From positions 1 through 40,867 of the forward strand of contig CAKUTY010000001.1 in assembly GCA_934692455.1 (NCBI GenBank): a stretch of 40,867 nucleotides of DNA, in the 5' to 3' direction. The notes below the pieces were generated by a model. The model did not search any database. It saw only the letters and a list, made by a program, of their open reading frames with translations, and was not told the origin of the DNA. A program made the translations under genes and the position numbers. Below, in pieces: positions 16,739 to 26,248 of this stretch. Positions within the stretch are counted from its first letter, which is position 1, and each line of letters opens with the position of its first letter. The DNA is from an uncultured Erysipelotrichaceae bacterium. GTDB taxonomy: Bacteria > Bacillota_I > Bacilli_A > Erysipelotrichales > Erysipelotrichaceae.

Positions 16739-18292
16739 ATGAATAAAATTAAACAATTCTTTAAAATTAATGATGATTATAAGATAGCTAAGTATTCTTT
16801 GATAAGCATATTTATTTGTGCATTGTTAGCATACAACTTAATACTTATATATGGCTTTACAAATCCTGATGGAATTAATGAGGGATTTTACTATTATAGT
16901 GCTGCTGATTGGGCTAGCATGGGTTGTGGTAGATGGCTAATTAGATATTTCAACTACGCTCACGCAAATATCGTAATGCCTTTCATTACTTTAATAGAGT
17001 ATTGCTTATTTACGTGGTTAACGTTATTAACTATTTTTAAAGTGTTAAATATGAAAAATATTTTTAATGCAACCGTTACATCAATTTTATTTATTCTATT
17101 ACCAGGTGTAATTACTCAAATGACATATGTGTATACTGCTGCTGCTTATTGTTTATCAGGTTTGTTTACGGCTCTATTTGTATATTTTAATACATTAGAA
17201 GATAAAAGATTTTCGCTATTATCATCAATATGTTTAGCTTTTGCGATGGGCTTGTACCAAAGCTATATTGGCTTAGCTGTTGCCTTGAGTTTGATGTATA
17301 TCATTATAAGAATAGTTGATGGTGAGCACATTAAAGAATTATTACCTTTTATATTTAAGAGTATCCTATCGGCGCTTGTAGCCTTGGCTTTATACTTTTT
17401 GTTCTATAAAGTTGATTTAATGTTATTTGGTTTAGATACTGTAGAACGTATGCAACAATTTAGCATTAAAGAAATAATTGGTAGCTTTGGTTTTAAGTTT
17501 ATTGAAATGTATAAAGTTTTCTTTAATAACTTTATCGATGATATTTTAAAGAGAAATTATTTAATATATTTATTTGTGATTGTTACTTTATGTATTTTAG
17601 TTGTTTCTTTGATTAATATATTTAAAGAAAAGAGATATTTAGATTTTGTTGTTGTGTTACTTGGTTGTATTTTAATACCACCATCCTCATGTATTATTGG
17701 AATTTTAATTCCTTTTAATAATGTTAATTTGATGATGTCTAATCAAAATTATTTGATTGTGCCTTTTGTGTTTGCGTTACTAGAAAGAAATGGTATTAAA
17801 TTTAAAAAATATGTTAATGCTTTTGGTTTGTTAGTTTTAATAGCGTTAAGTTGGACGTATATACTAAGCGCTAACGCAACATATAGATGTTATATCTTGT
17901 CATATAATCATATAAATTCTGAGGTTCAAATGGCATTAAAGGACGTTTATGTTTTAGATGATTATGTAAAAGATGAAACACCTATTATTTTTGCTGGTTT
18001 TCCAAACGACTATACTTTAAGAGAAAATATGCCGCTTTATAAATATGCAATCGAGTTGTATCCAAATGTTATATTTTGGCAAGATATGACAGGTGTTGTA
18101 AGTAACCGTTACAATTATTTGATAAATTGTTTTGGAGTTGATGCAGGTGGCATAAGCGATGAGGATTATTTGAGACTTATGGAAAGTCAAGAATTTTATG
18201 AGATGAATGTTTGGCCAAAGAAGAATTCGGTTAGAATGATTGATGGTTATGCAGTGATTAAATATTCAAATAGCCCACTGTTACCTTACTGA
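16739..18292 (+). CDS. Glucosyltransferase GtrII-like membrane protein
   Basis: A 517-residue polytopic protein of the Glucos_trans_II (GtrII) family. The N-terminal loop contains NPDGINEGFYYYSAADWAS (D44, D57) and GCGRWLIRYF, and the next helices contain LFILLPGVITQMTYVYTAAAY, features of the family that glucosylates O-antigen from undecaprenyl-phosphate glucose. I chose the ATG preceded by AGGAG 5 nt upstream rather than an upstream in-frame ATG lying inside the previous gene. It would add a side-branch sugar outside the membrane, with a GtrB-like donor synthase such as the one at 4366 or 25331. About 11 helices and a soluble tail with PIIFAGFPNDY are visible. The transferred sugar is not certain. 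Confidence 0.75.
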   Translation: MNKIKQFFKINDDYKIAKYSLISIFICALLAYNLILIYGFTNPDGINEGFYYYSAADWASMGCGRWLIRYFNYAHANIVMPFITLIEYCLFTWLTLLTIFKVLNMKNIFNATVTSILFILLPGVITQMTYVYTAAAYCLSGLFTALFVYFNTLEDKRFSLLSSICLAFAMGLYQSYIGLAVALSLMYIIIRIVDGEHIKELLPFIFKSILSALVALALYFLFYKVDLMLFGLDTVERMQQFSIKEIIGSFGFKFIEMYKVFFNNFIDDILKRNYLIYLFVIVTLCILVVSLINIFKEKRYLDFVVVLLGCILIPPSSCIIGILIPFNNVNLMMSNQNYLIVPFVFALLERNGIKFKKYVNAFGLLVLIALSWTYILSANATYRCYILSYNHINSEVQMALKDVYVLDDYVKDETPIIFAGFPNDYTLRENMPLYKYAIELYPNVIFWQDMTGVVSNRYNYLINCFGVDAGGISDEDYLRLMESQEFYEMNVWPKKNSVRMIDGYAVIKYSNSPLLPY

Positions 18293-18304
18293 TAAATGTC
18301 ACCG

Positions 18305-18313
18305 TGTTATAAT
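18305..18313 (+). promoter_or_regulatory. Extended -10 promoter, predicted leaderless start
   Basis: TGTTATAAT is a perfect extended -10 element ending 7 nt before the ATG of the GT2 at 18321. It favours that ATG over the one at 18315, which is only 1 nt from the box. No Shine-Dalgarno and no convincing -35 are present. Confidence 0.6.
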
Positions 18314-18320
18314 TATGAAT

Positions 18321-19286
18321 ATGTCAAAAAAACTTTCTGTTGTAGTTCCTGTATATAATGTTGAAAAGTATCTAGATAAGTGTCTAGATTCTTTAGTTAA
18401 CCAAGAAATAGATGACTATGAAGTAATAGTAGTAAATGATGGAACTAAAGATAATAGCCAATTTATAATTGATAAATATGTTAAGGATTATCCTTTAATT
18501 GTTAAGTCATATATTAAGGACAATGGCGGTTTAAGTGATGCTAGAAACTATGGCATTAAATACGCTAGTGGTGAATATATAACATTCTTAGATAGTGATG
18601 ATTATGTTGAATATGATACTTATAAGAATATGTTGGATATAGCTTATAAGGGTAATCATGATTTGGTGGTCGCTGATCTTGAATATGTTTGGGAAGATAA
18701 TTCAAAAGAGCCTTTTTTAAAAGAAGGATTAAATAGGGTAAGTGATAATGATATTAAAAGTTTATTCTTATCGCCATTGTTTTCTTGGAATAAGATGTAT
18801 CGAAAATCATTGTTTGATAAATTAGAATGTAAGTACCCAGAGGGGTTATGGTATGAGGATATACCGGTTACTCTTAAGTTCTTTTCTAGTATTAATAGTG
18901 TTGGTTACTATAACAGTGTGGGTTATCACTACCTACAGAGAAATACTTCAATACTTGGTTCTTCATATAATGACAAGATGTATGATATCTTCACAATATT
19001 TGAGGGTGTAATCAAAGATTTTAAAGAAAGAAATAAGTATGAAGAGTTCTATGATGAACTTGAATATTTGTTTGTAGAACACTTCTTGGTCTATGGTGCC
19101 TTTAGGTTCTTGAGAACAGAACATTATAAGGAACTTATGGAAAAAGCATTTAGATTTGTGAAAGAATATTTCCCAGACTATATGCACAATAAATATATAA
19201 AGACTTTAGGTAAGAAGAACATTATCTTCTTAAGAACCAACAATAAAGTCACAATGTCTTTTTGGCACAGGTATCTAACAAAATGA
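18321..19286 (+). CDS. Glycosyltransferase family 2 (type A of a duplicated pair)
   Basis: A 321-residue capsule-type GT2 with VVVPVYNVEKY at the N-terminus, VNDGTKDN, NGGLSDARNYG and the metal-binding DSDD (D91-D94), followed by WNKMYRKSLF and YEDIPVT in the acceptor half. It works at the cytosolic membrane face on a lipid-linked saccharide. The start is at the second of two close ATGs because an extended -10 box ends 7 nt before it. The next GT2 starts inside the stop codon (ATGA), so the two are translationally coupled. The same order, a GLSDARN-type GT2 followed by a GYGSVL-type GT2, recurs at 34399-37582. Donor unknown. Confidence 0.88.
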   Translation: MSKKLSVVVPVYNVEKYLDKCLDSLVNQEIDDYEVIVVNDGTKDNSQFIIDKYVKDYPLIVKSYIKDNGGLSDARNYGIKYASGEYITFLDSDDYVEYDTYKNMLDIAYKGNHDLVVADLEYVWEDNSKEPFLKEGLNRVSDNDIKSLFLSPLFSWNKMYRKSLFDKLECKYPEGLWYEDIPVTLKFFSSINSVGYYNSVGYHYLQRNTSILGSSYNDKMYDIFTIFEGVIKDFKERNKYEEFYDELEYLFVEHFLVYGAFRFLRTEHYKELMEKAFRFVKEYFPDYMHNKYIKTLGKKNIIFLRTNNKVTMSFWHRYLTK

Positions 19287-20266
19287 GTAAAGTAAGTATT
19301 ATTGTCCCTATCTACAATGTAGAAAAATATGTAAGTAAGTGTCTTGATTCTCTTATAAGACAAACTTTTTCTGATATCGAAATTTTAGCTGTTTCTGATG
19401 GTTCGCCAGATAATAGTAGAGAAATTGTTTTGAAGTATGCTGAAAAAGATAAGAGAGTTAAGTTTATCGAAAAAGAAAATGGTGGTTATGGTAGTGTTTT
19501 AGAAACAGCTATAGCTCGTATTGAATCAGAATATTTCATGGTATGCGATCCAGATGATTGGTTAAGTGATGATGCAGTAGAAGTATTGGTAAATACTTTA
19601 ACTAAGAATGATGTTGATGTGGTTGTTGGTTGTAAGTACCTTGTTTATAACGACAATGAAGAAAAGATTTATACTGATTCAGTAATTCATTCGGTAAATA
19701 TCAATACTGAATTTGATAAAGTATATGATGATTTAACTAGTTTCTATTATCTAGATCCAAGTCCCCATGCTAAACTATATAAGACAAGTATTTGTAAGGG
19801 TATTAAGTTGCCTCATAAGGTAAGTTTTACTGATTTACTTTTATATACTTATGCATTGGAGAATGCAAGTAGTGCAATCTATATCAAGGATGCCTTGTCT
19901 TATTATCTAATTGATAGACCAGGTAACAGTATGTCTACTTTTAAAGATAAGACTTTCTATGATCACTATGTAATTATGAGTGAATTATTTAATTATGCTC
20001 ATGATGGTAATAATAAGATGTTATATGCAAGAACATATATTCAATTTAGATATGCCTTGAGTCAACTTGTTGAACATGGTGCTGATAGTGCTAAGTTAAA
20101 GTATTTTAATGAATATTGGAATATCTATAAGACTTTAATTAGACATAAGAAAGATGTTATGGATAATTATCCAAAGGATGGCACTTTATCTAAACTAAAG
20201 TGTGCTTTCTTATTAAGTGGTTTATTTGAAAAAACAATGTTGAAAGATTTGATGGGGGCTAAATAA
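19283..20266 (+). CDS. Glycosyltransferase family 2 (type B of a duplicated pair)
   Basis: A 327-residue GT2 with SIIVPIYNVEKYV, SDGSPDNSREIV, ENGGYGSVLETA and CDPDD (D89-D92) as the metal site. Further conserved blocks are PSPHAKLYK and LSYYLIDRPGNSM. These blocks are shared with residues 1-300 of the GT2 at 35360-37582 and set both apart from the GLSDARN-type GT2s. The start is the ATG overlapping the previous TGA; an upstream in-frame ATG at 19262 is internal to that gene and rejected. It lacks the beta-propeller extension of its paralogue. It probably acts next to the product of the preceding gene on the same lipid-linked acceptor; sugar specificity is unknown. Confidence 0.88.
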   Translation: MSKVSIIVPIYNVEKYVSKCLDSLIRQTFSDIEILAVSDGSPDNSREIVLKYAEKDKRVKFIEKENGGYGSVLETAIARIESEYFMVCDPDDWLSDDAVEVLVNTLTKNDVDVVVGCKYLVYNDNEEKIYTDSVIHSVNINTEFDKVYDDLTSFYYLDPSPHAKLYKTSICKGIKLPHKVSFTDLLLYTYALENASSAIYIKDALSYYLIDRPGNSMSTFKDKTFYDHYVIMSELFNYAHDGNNKMLYARTYIQFRYALSQLVEHGADSAKLKYFNEYWNIYKTLIRHKKDVMDNYPKDGTLSKLKCAFLLSGLFEKTMLKDLMGAK

Positions 20267-20267
20267 G

Positions 20268-21212
20268 ATGAAAGTAAGTGTAATAGTTCCTGTATATAAT
20301 GTTGAGAAATATATTGAGAAGTGTCTTTTATCAATTCAGAATCAAACTTTTACTGATTTTGAATGTTTGGTAATCAATGATGGCACTAAGGACAAATCAA
20401 TCGAAGTAGCTAAGAAGGTTGTTGGTAATGATCCACGTTTTAGATTTTTTGATAAGGAAAATGGTGGTCTTAGTGATGCTAGAAACTTTGGTATTGAAAA
20501 AGCTAGTGGTGAGTATCTATGTTTCATCGATAGTGATGATTATATTCATGAAGAACTATTAGAACTAACATATATGATGGGTAAAGAATATGATAGTGAT
20601 ATCGTATGTTTTGACATGTATTATGTTTATGATAATGGTTCATTAGAATATTCTTGGGGCTCTAACTATAAGGGTATTTCTAATTATAGAGATAATAAAG
20701 AGATTATTTTCTCTAATAATAGTGCCAATAACAAACTGTATAAAGCATCTTTTATGAAAGACAAGAGATTCTTTAAGGGAATGTGGTATGAAGATTTAGC
20801 TGTTATTCCAACTTGGATTGCCCAGGCAAATAATATGGCTCATGTTTATAAGCCTTTGTATTATTATGTTCAAAGAGAAGGCTCCATTACTCATAAGGCA
20901 GATATTAGAATCTTTGATATTTATAAGGCTATTTCTATGGTTAAGGATAAGTTACAATTAGGTGCTTATGAGGTAAGAGGTTTATACTTTGAGAACTGCT
21001 TAGTAATGACTACTTTGCGTATTAAAGAGATTAATGATAAGGCAACTAGAATTGATTATTATAAGAAGAATATTGAACATTTGGAGGAACAATATCCTAA
21101 TTGGTATAGTGATGTTAAGAAGGAAAAGGATTTTAATTTTAAACAAAGATTAATCTTCTTCTTACTTCATCTGAAATTGTTTGGTTTAGTAGAAAGAGCA
21201 TATAACAAATGA
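20268..21212 (+). CDS. Glycosyltransferase family 2
   Basis: A 314-residue GT2 with VIVPVYNVEKYI, INDGTKDKS, ENGGLSDARNFG and DSDD (D88-D91), then NNKLYKASF, WYEDLAV and YYVQREGSITHKA. It is similar in its C-terminal half to the partial GT2 at the start of the window, which shares the YED and GSITH blocks. It begins 1 nt after the previous stop, with only a loose G-run upstream, and ends in an ATGA overlap with the GT4, so this looks like one coupled unit of three GT2s and a GT4. It should elongate the lipid-linked repeat unit in the cytosol. Donor unknown. Confidence 0.88.
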   Translation: MKVSVIVPVYNVEKYIEKCLLSIQNQTFTDFECLVINDGTKDKSIEVAKKVVGNDPRFRFFDKENGGLSDARNFGIEKASGEYLCFIDSDDYIHEELLELTYMMGKEYDSDIVCFDMYYVYDNGSLEYSWGSNYKGISNYRDNKEIIFSNNSANNKLYKASFMKDKRFFKGMWYEDLAVIPTWIAQANNMAHVYKPLYYYVQREGSITHKADIRIFDIYKAISMVKDKLQLGAYEVRGLYFENCLVMTTLRIKEINDKATRIDYYKKNIEHLEEQYPNWYSDVKKEKDFNFKQRLIFFLLHLKLFGLVERAYNK

Positions 21213-22345
21213 AAAAGAAAATCTTGTTTGTGAATGATGAAATGACAATGGGTGGTGTTGCACGTATTTTGAACACTTTTCTAAAAATGATTGATAGAGA
21301 TCAATATGATGTTGATCTTTTGGTGCTTCATAAAAGAGGTGAACTATTAGATGAGATTCCTAGTGACATAAATATTATTGAGGGTTCTAAGTTCTTTTCT
21401 TGTATTGATAGGCCAATAAGCGAATGTAAAGGAAAAGAATTATTTTATAAGTTAAGACTATTATTCTATATGAAAACTGGTCTTATTAAGAATAAGATTG
21501 TAAGTGAAAGAAAAAAGATTTTAAATAAACACTATGACATTGAATTTTCTGCTAAGGAAGGATTCTGTACTATTTTTACTGGTTATGGTGATTCCAATTT
21601 AAAGGTTAACTGGGTTCAAGTGGATTATAAGGAATCTAATTATTCTAGTCATCATATGGGTTTAGTAAGGGATGCGTTAACGCATATTGATATGAATATT
21701 GCGTGTTCTAATCAAGTTAAAGAGTCTTATCAAGAATTGTTTGGTGTAAATAGAATTTGTGTTGTTCATAATATTGTTGATGAAGATAGAATTAGAAACA
21801 TGTCTCTAGAGCCTTGTGATTTAAAGCTAGATGATAAGAAGATTAATATTATTACAGTAGCTCGTTTCCATCCTCAGAAGGCTGTAGATCGACTTATTAG
21901 AGCTTATAGTAAGTTAAAGGATTACTATAATCTAATCATTATTGGTGATGGTGGTTTAAGAGAAGAATTATATAATTTAGCTAAGGAACTTAAATGTTTT
22001 GATGATATTTCTTGGTTAGGATTAAAGTCTAACCCTTATCCTTATGTAAGAAAGTGTGACTTGTTTGTGATGTCAAGCTTATATGAGGGCTATCCAACGA
22101 TGACTGTTGAATCTTTATTAAGTGATACACCTGTTTTAACTACTTTAGTAGCTGGTGTTAGCGAACAAATTGATGATTCTAATGGTTGGATTGTAGAGAA
22201 TAGTGAAGATGGTTTATTTAGTAAGTTAGATGAAATCAAAAATGACAAGGCTAATTTATTAAAATTAAAGAAAAATCTAGAGAATTATCATTATGATAAT
22301 GAGAGTATTTTAAATAGATATTACGAAATATTTAAAGGGGAATAG
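21209..22345 (+). CDS. Glycosyltransferase family 4 (GT-B fold)
   Basis: A 378-residue retaining GT-B glycosyltransferase. The N-terminal half binds the acceptor (FVNDEMTMGGVARILNTF). The C-terminal half carries the donor-site motifs ITVARFHPQKAVDRLI, IGDGGLREEL and SSLYEGYPTMTVESL, with the E-x7-E pair typical of GT4. It is the only GT-B enzyme in the window; the rest are GT-A or GT-C. The start lies inside the preceding GT2 stop (ATGA). Its own stop is followed 1 nt later by the glf start, whose AAAGGGG ribosome-binding site falls in the last codons of this gene. The adjacency makes a role in building a Galf-containing repeat plausible but unproven. Confidence 0.9.
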   Translation: MKKKILFVNDEMTMGGVARILNTFLKMIDRDQYDVDLLVLHKRGELLDEIPSDINIIEGSKFFSCIDRPISECKGKELFYKLRLLFYMKTGLIKNKIVSERKKILNKHYDIEFSAKEGFCTIFTGYGDSNLKVNWVQVDYKESNYSSHHMGLVRDALTHIDMNIACSNQVKESYQELFGVNRICVVHNIVDEDRIRNMSLEPCDLKLDDKKINIITVARFHPQKAVDRLIRAYSKLKDYYNLIIIGDGGLREELYNLAKELKCFDDISWLGLKSNPYPYVRKCDLFVMSSLYEGYPTMTVESLLSDTPVLTTLVAGVSEQIDDSNGWIVENSEDGLFSKLDEIKNDKANLLKLKKNLENYHYDNESILNRYYEIFKGE

Positions 22346-22346
22346 T

Positions 22347-23480
22347 ATGAAGGATGTAATTATTATTGGAGCTGGTTTTGCGGGTGCTACCGTTGCGAAT
22401 GTATTAGCTAATAAGGGCAAGAATGTTTTGATAATTGATAAGAGAAATCATATTGGTGGTAATGCCTATGATTATATGGAAGAAGATATCTTGATTCATA
22501 AATATGGTCCACATATTTTCCATACCAATTCTAAGGAAGTGTTTGATTACTTAAGTAATTTTACTGAATGGTATAAGTATGAACATAAGGTATTAGGGCA
22601 TGTTGATAATAAGTTAGTGCCTATTCCTTTTAACTTTAAATCAATTGAAGAATGTCTACCTGAAAAGGCAGAGAAGTTAATTGAATTATTAAAGAAGGAT
22701 TATGGTGAGGGTAAGAAAGTACCTATCATGGAATTATTGTCTAATGAAAATGAAGATATTCGTTATTTAGCTAATTACATTTATGAACATGTTTTTAAGT
22801 ATTACACAATGAAACAATGGGATATGAAGGTTGAAGAACTTGATAGTGCGGTTAGTGCTAGAGTCCCTGTTAATACTTCTTATGATGATAGATATTTCAA
22901 TGATGCTTATCAATATATGCCAAAAGAAGGCTATACGAAATTGATTGAGAAGATGTTGGACAATGAACATATTGAAGTGTTATTAAATACTAATGTTACA
23001 GATATCTTAAAACTAGAAGATGGTACCATCTACTACAATAATCTTCCTTTTGATGGGGATGTTTACTATACCGGTGCTCTTGATGAGCTGTTTGAATATA
23101 AAAATGGTGAATTGCCGTATCGTTCTCTAGATTTAATTCTAGAAAGATTAAATAAAACATTCCAAGATGCAGCTACTGAAAACTATCCTGAGAATGATGT
23201 TAAGTTTACAAGAATTACTGAGTATAAACATTTTATGGAAAATGAACCAAGCGATGTGACTTATATTCATACTGAATATCCTTTCCCATATAGAAGAGAT
23301 GCTGATGTTGGTAATGTTCCTTATTATCCAATTATTAAGGACGAGAACCAAGCTCTATATGAAACATATGTGAAAGAAGCTGGCAAGTATCCTAAGTTGC
23401 ATTTAATTGGAAGACTAGCTGAATATAAGTATTACAATATGGATGCGATTGTCTTAAAAGCTTTAGAAATGACTAAATAG
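22347..23480 (+). CDS. glf: UDP-galactopyranose mutase
   Basis: A full-length 377-residue flavoenzyme that interconverts UDP-galactopyranose and UDP-galactofuranose in the cytosol, supplying Galf for cell-surface glycans. The N-terminal FAD-binding sequence IIGAGFAGATVANVLA, the IDKRNHIGGNAYDY block and HKYGPHIFHTN are diagnostic, as are YYTMKQW, ARVPVNT and the C-terminal GRLAEYKYYNMD. The ATG follows a strong AAAGGGG ribosome-binding site. The last 18 bases overlap the end of the convergent membrane-protein gene. Codons are mostly ATT and ATC for Ile, unlike the neighbouring membrane genes. Presence of Glf predicts Galf in the polymer and at least one galactofuranosyltransferase among the nearby GT2 genes. 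Confidence 0.96.
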   Translation: MKDVIIIGAGFAGATVANVLANKGKNVLIIDKRNHIGGNAYDYMEEDILIHKYGPHIFHTNSKEVFDYLSNFTEWYKYEHKVLGHVDNKLVPIPFNFKSIEECLPEKAEKLIELLKKDYGEGKKVPIMELLSNENEDIRYLANYIYEHVFKYYTMKQWDMKVEELDSAVSARVPVNTSYDDRYFNDAYQYMPKEGYTKLIEKMLDNEHIEVLLNTNVTDILKLEDGTIYYNNLPFDGDVYYTGALDELFEYKNGELPYRSLDLILERLNKTFQDAATENYPENDVKFTRITEYKHFMENEPSDVTYIHTEYPFPYRRDADVGNVPYYPIIKDENQALYETYVKEAGKYPKLHLIGRLAEYKYYNMDAIVLKALEMTK

Positions 23481-25223
23481 TTTCTTTATAAAAATTTGAT
23501 AAAGACAAACGATTATAAATACAATCAATGAAATTTTAGATACAAACATTGAATATGTTTGTATCTTTGTTTCTTGATAATAAACATCATAAGTTATTGT
23601 TTCGTCTGATTTATAAACGTTAAATTTAACATTTCCACTAATTTTGTCTTGAACCGGATTAATTGTTTCTATGATTGATCCATTTTTTATTATGTCTACT
23701 TTGTATCCATTGTAGTAAGTTTTAGGAACAATGACATAAGCGTTATAATGCGAATTTGATAAGATATTGAATTTGTAGTGGTAGTACTCATACATTTCAA
23801 AACCATTAGGATCTATTTCCATTTCTTCACTTGTATCGATTATTGAGTGGCTTTTTGAGAAAGCCGGTGTTTCATAAGGATAATTAATATAATTTGTTTT
23901 TGCGACAGGTAAATAGTCACCACTGCTTAAGGCTTGTGAGTCATAATAAGTTTCATTTTCATATGGCTTGTATAAAACCTCATAAGCTTCGTCTAATGAC
24001 ATGTTGTCGGTATAACCATAGACACCTGTAAGATTTGGTGATAATGCAAATGCAGTAAATACTATGATTATTAAACATGTAACTGAAAGAATGAAGTATT
24101 TTAAAAAGCTATTTTTAAAATTAGCAATAAATATAGAAGTATAGTAAGCTCCAGATATAGCTAATAGTGGGATGATTATTACTAATAATCTGTTTGTGAA
24201 TTGCATAAAATTCATAAATTTAAACAACTGCCATGGAAAGTATTCGGTCATTATAAATAGTGTTACATAGCCAATTATTAAACAAACAAAAATGAATTTA
24301 TTATCCCTTTTCTTATTTTTTATAAATAAAGATGTTAATGGTAAAAATAATAAGAATGGTCCAATTGATGAACTTTGATAAAGAGAAAAGTCTGCCGAAA
24401 AGTTAAATAGTTCAACAATTTTTAAGCCTTGCATAATTGAGACGCTATTAAAAGAATCGTTTACTTGTAGGTTGTTGTTAAACATCGCTTCTAACATTGG
24501 CAGTAAGAAAAAAGCACTTAATAAGAAGGCGAATAGAATACCTTTGATGATTGAGATAATTCTCTTTTTATTAATACTTTTGATGTTTATTAGAAAGAAT
24601 ATACCAAATAAGATACACATTAGGTAAAAAGAAATATTGTGGCTTAATGCTAGTCCTGTATAGCCGATGGTTAAAACTATCCATTTATTTTCATCTTCAT
24701 ATAATGCGTAATAAATACCTAATATAGCGATTGGTATAAATACTAGGGCTGTTAATTCGCCTAGTGCGCTTCTTCTAAATATTGAAGTGATTTGGTGGAT
24801 GTTTGGAACATAAATTAGCATCGCAATAATTGCAGGAATTAGTTTCTTTTTTGAGACAACATATAAATTAATGCCTATAAAAAATGTGGCTGCAAATATT
24901 AATGCACAAATATAAATTTTATATGAAACAATTAAAGAAATGCCTTTACTTATTAAAAAAACACATGGATATAAAAATAGTTGGCAATAGAAAAGCGGAG
25001 TTGGGTAGCCGAAGTCAAAGTTCATGTGCCAATAAATATGCGGGTATTTAATTCCTTCAACTATTGCGTCCCTATATGCTTGTATACGACTTAAATGGAA
25101 ACCGGTATCTGCACCTTTGTGTAAGATTCCGTTTGAAAAGGGGTAACAAAATAAGATGGCTATTATAATTGATAAAAATAATATAGATGTAAAGCTTAAT
25201 ATATATTTTTTATTTCTTGTCAT
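23463..25223 (-). CDS. Polytopic membrane protein, PTPS-related / GT-C-like (paralogue of 675-2330)
   Basis: A 586-residue protein with about 12 helices and an external C-terminal domain (about 420-555) before a final helix. The first loop reads GADTGFHLSRIQAY (D39, H43), followed by NFDFGYPTPLFYCQLFLYP and RRSALGE, the same blocks as in the protein at 675-2330. It belongs to the '6-pyruvoyl-tetrahydropterin synthase-related' membrane family, which resembles GT-C or YfhO-type enzymes. It is alone on the reverse strand between two forward operons. A TATAAT ends 7 nt before the ATG and there is no Shine-Dalgarno. Its 3' end overlaps glf by 18 bases. Function inferred as transfer of a lipid-linked sugar outside the membrane. 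Confidence 0.65.
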   Translation of the reverse strand: MTRNKKYILSFTSILFLSIIIAILFCYPFSNGILHKGADTGFHLSRIQAYRDAIVEGIKYPHIYWHMNFDFGYPTPLFYCQLFLYPCVFLISKGISLIVSYKIYICALIFAATFFIGINLYVVSKKKLIPAIIAMLIYVPNIHQITSIFRRSALGELTALVFIPIAILGIYYALYEDENKWIVLTIGYTGLALSHNISFYLMCILFGIFFLINIKSINKKRIISIIKGILFAFLLSAFFLLPMLEAMFNNNLQVNDSFNSVSIMQGLKIVELFNFSADFSLYQSSSIGPFLLFLPLTSLFIKNKKRDNKFIFVCLIIGYVTLFIMTEYFPWQLFKFMNFMQFTNRLLVIIIPLLAISGAYYTSIFIANFKNSFLKYFILSVTCLIIIVFTAFALSPNLTGVYGYTDNMSLDEAYEVLYKPYENETYYDSQALSSGDYLPVAKTNYINYPYETPAFSKSHSIIDTSEEMEIDPNGFEMYEYYHYKFNILSNSHYNAYVIVPKTYYNGYKVDIIKNGSIIETINPVQDKISGNVKFNVYKSDETITYDVYYQETKIQTYSMFVSKISLIVFIIVCLYQIFIKKLFSHF

Positions 25224-25230
25224 ATTTAAA

Positions 25231-25236
25231 ATTATA
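25231..25236 (-). promoter_or_regulatory. -10 box, predicted leaderless start
   Basis: On the reverse strand a perfect TATAAT, preceded directly by TG, ends 7 nt before the ATG of the PTPS-related gene. This again leaves no space for a ribosome-binding site. No good -35 is evident. Confidence 0.5.
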
Positions 25237-25259
25237 CATTATTAAAAATAGCTATAGTT

Positions 25260-25265
25260 TATAAT
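25260..25265 (+). promoter_or_regulatory. Possible -10 box for the 25331-29084 operon
   Basis: A TATAAT about 66 bp before the GtrB-like ATG would give a leader of around 58 nt containing the AGGGG ribosome-binding site. The -35 position reads CATTAT, a poor match. It lies back-to-back with the reverse-strand leaderless promoter. Confidence 0.4.
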
Positions 25266-25330
25266 AGTATTGGAATGTAAAGAATTTAGGACTTTGCATT
25301 ATTAAGATTATTAATAAATAGGGGTTTTAT

Positions 25331-26248
25331 ATGTTGAGTATTATTGTTCCGTGTAAAAATGAAGAAGAAGCTATTCCGTTGTTTTATCCAGTGTTAAAAG
25401 AAAACTTAGATAAGATGGATGTTGAATATGAATTGCTAATTGTTGATGATGGTTCAACTGATAAGACAGTTGAAGTTTCTTTGAAATTGAAAGAAAAAGA
25501 TCCTAATATCAAGGTAATCAGTTTTTCACGTAACTTTGGTAAAGAAGCTGGTATGTTAGCTGGTATGAAAGAGGCTAAGGGTGATTATGTGGTTATCATG
25601 GACGCTGACTTGCAAGATCCACCTGCTTTATTGTCTGAAATGTATAACTATGTAAGTAGTGGTGAATATGATAGTGCTGCTACTTATAGAGTTACTAGAA
25701 AGGGTGAACCACCTATTAGATCTTTCTTTGCACGTCAATTCTATAAGTTAATCAATAAGATGATTGATGTTGAGATTGTGGATGGAGCTAGAGATTATCG
25801 TTTGATGAATCGTAAGATGGTTGATGCGATTATTTCTTTACCTGAATATAATCGTTTTTCTAAGGGTATTTTCTCTTGGGTTGGTTTTAAGACCAAATAT
25901 ATCGAATTTGAAAATGTTGAAAGAGTAGCTGGTGAGACTAAGTGGAGTTTCTTTAAATTATTTAGTTATGCGATTGATGGCATCGTAGGATTTACTACAG
26001 CACCACTTCGTATTGCGACATATTCTGGTTTATTTGTATCTTTATTTGGCTTTATCTATATGCTTTATATCGTGATTAAAGCCTTAACCATCGGTGATCC
26101 GGTTGCTGGCTATCCTAGTATGATTGCGATTATTTGTTTACTTGGTGGTATTCAATTATTAGTGATTGGTATCATGGGTGAATATTTAGGTAAGACTTAT
26201 ATGGAGTCTAAGAAGAGACCTCAATATATCGTAAAGGAAATTAAATAA
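25331..26248 (+). CDS. Undecaprenyl-phosphate glycosyltransferase, GtrB/ArnC-like GT2
   Basis: A 305-residue GT2 with IIVPCKNEEEAI, VDDGSTDKT, SFSRNFGKEAGMLAG and DADLQDPP (D91, D93), the full signature of GtrB, ArnC and YfdH-type enzymes. Two C-terminal helices (about 228-250 and 258-285) and the terminal MGEYLGKTYMESKKRPQY segment complete the family pattern. It transfers a sugar, often glucose, to undecaprenyl phosphate on the cytosolic face, and the product is used outside by GT-C enzymes such as the GtrII-like protein at 16739. AGGGG lies upstream of the ATG. The stop overlaps the next start (TAATG), coupling it to an MBOAT acyltransferase. That neighbour suggests, but does not prove, that the transferred sugar is also acylated. 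Confidence 0.9.
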   Translation: MLSIIVPCKNEEEAIPLFYPVLKENLDKMDVEYELLIVDDGSTDKTVEVSLKLKEKDPNIKVISFSRNFGKEAGMLAGMKEAKGDYVVIMDADLQDPPALLSEMYNYVSSGEYDSAATYRVTRKGEPPIRSFFARQFYKLINKMIDVEIVDGARDYRLMNRKMVDAIISLPEYNRFSKGIFSWVGFKTKYIEFENVERVAGETKWSFFKLFSYAIDGIVGFTTAPLRIATYSGLFVSLFGFIYMLYIVIKALTIGDPVAGYPSMIAIICLLGGIQLLVIGIMGEYLGKTYMESKKRPQYIVKEIK

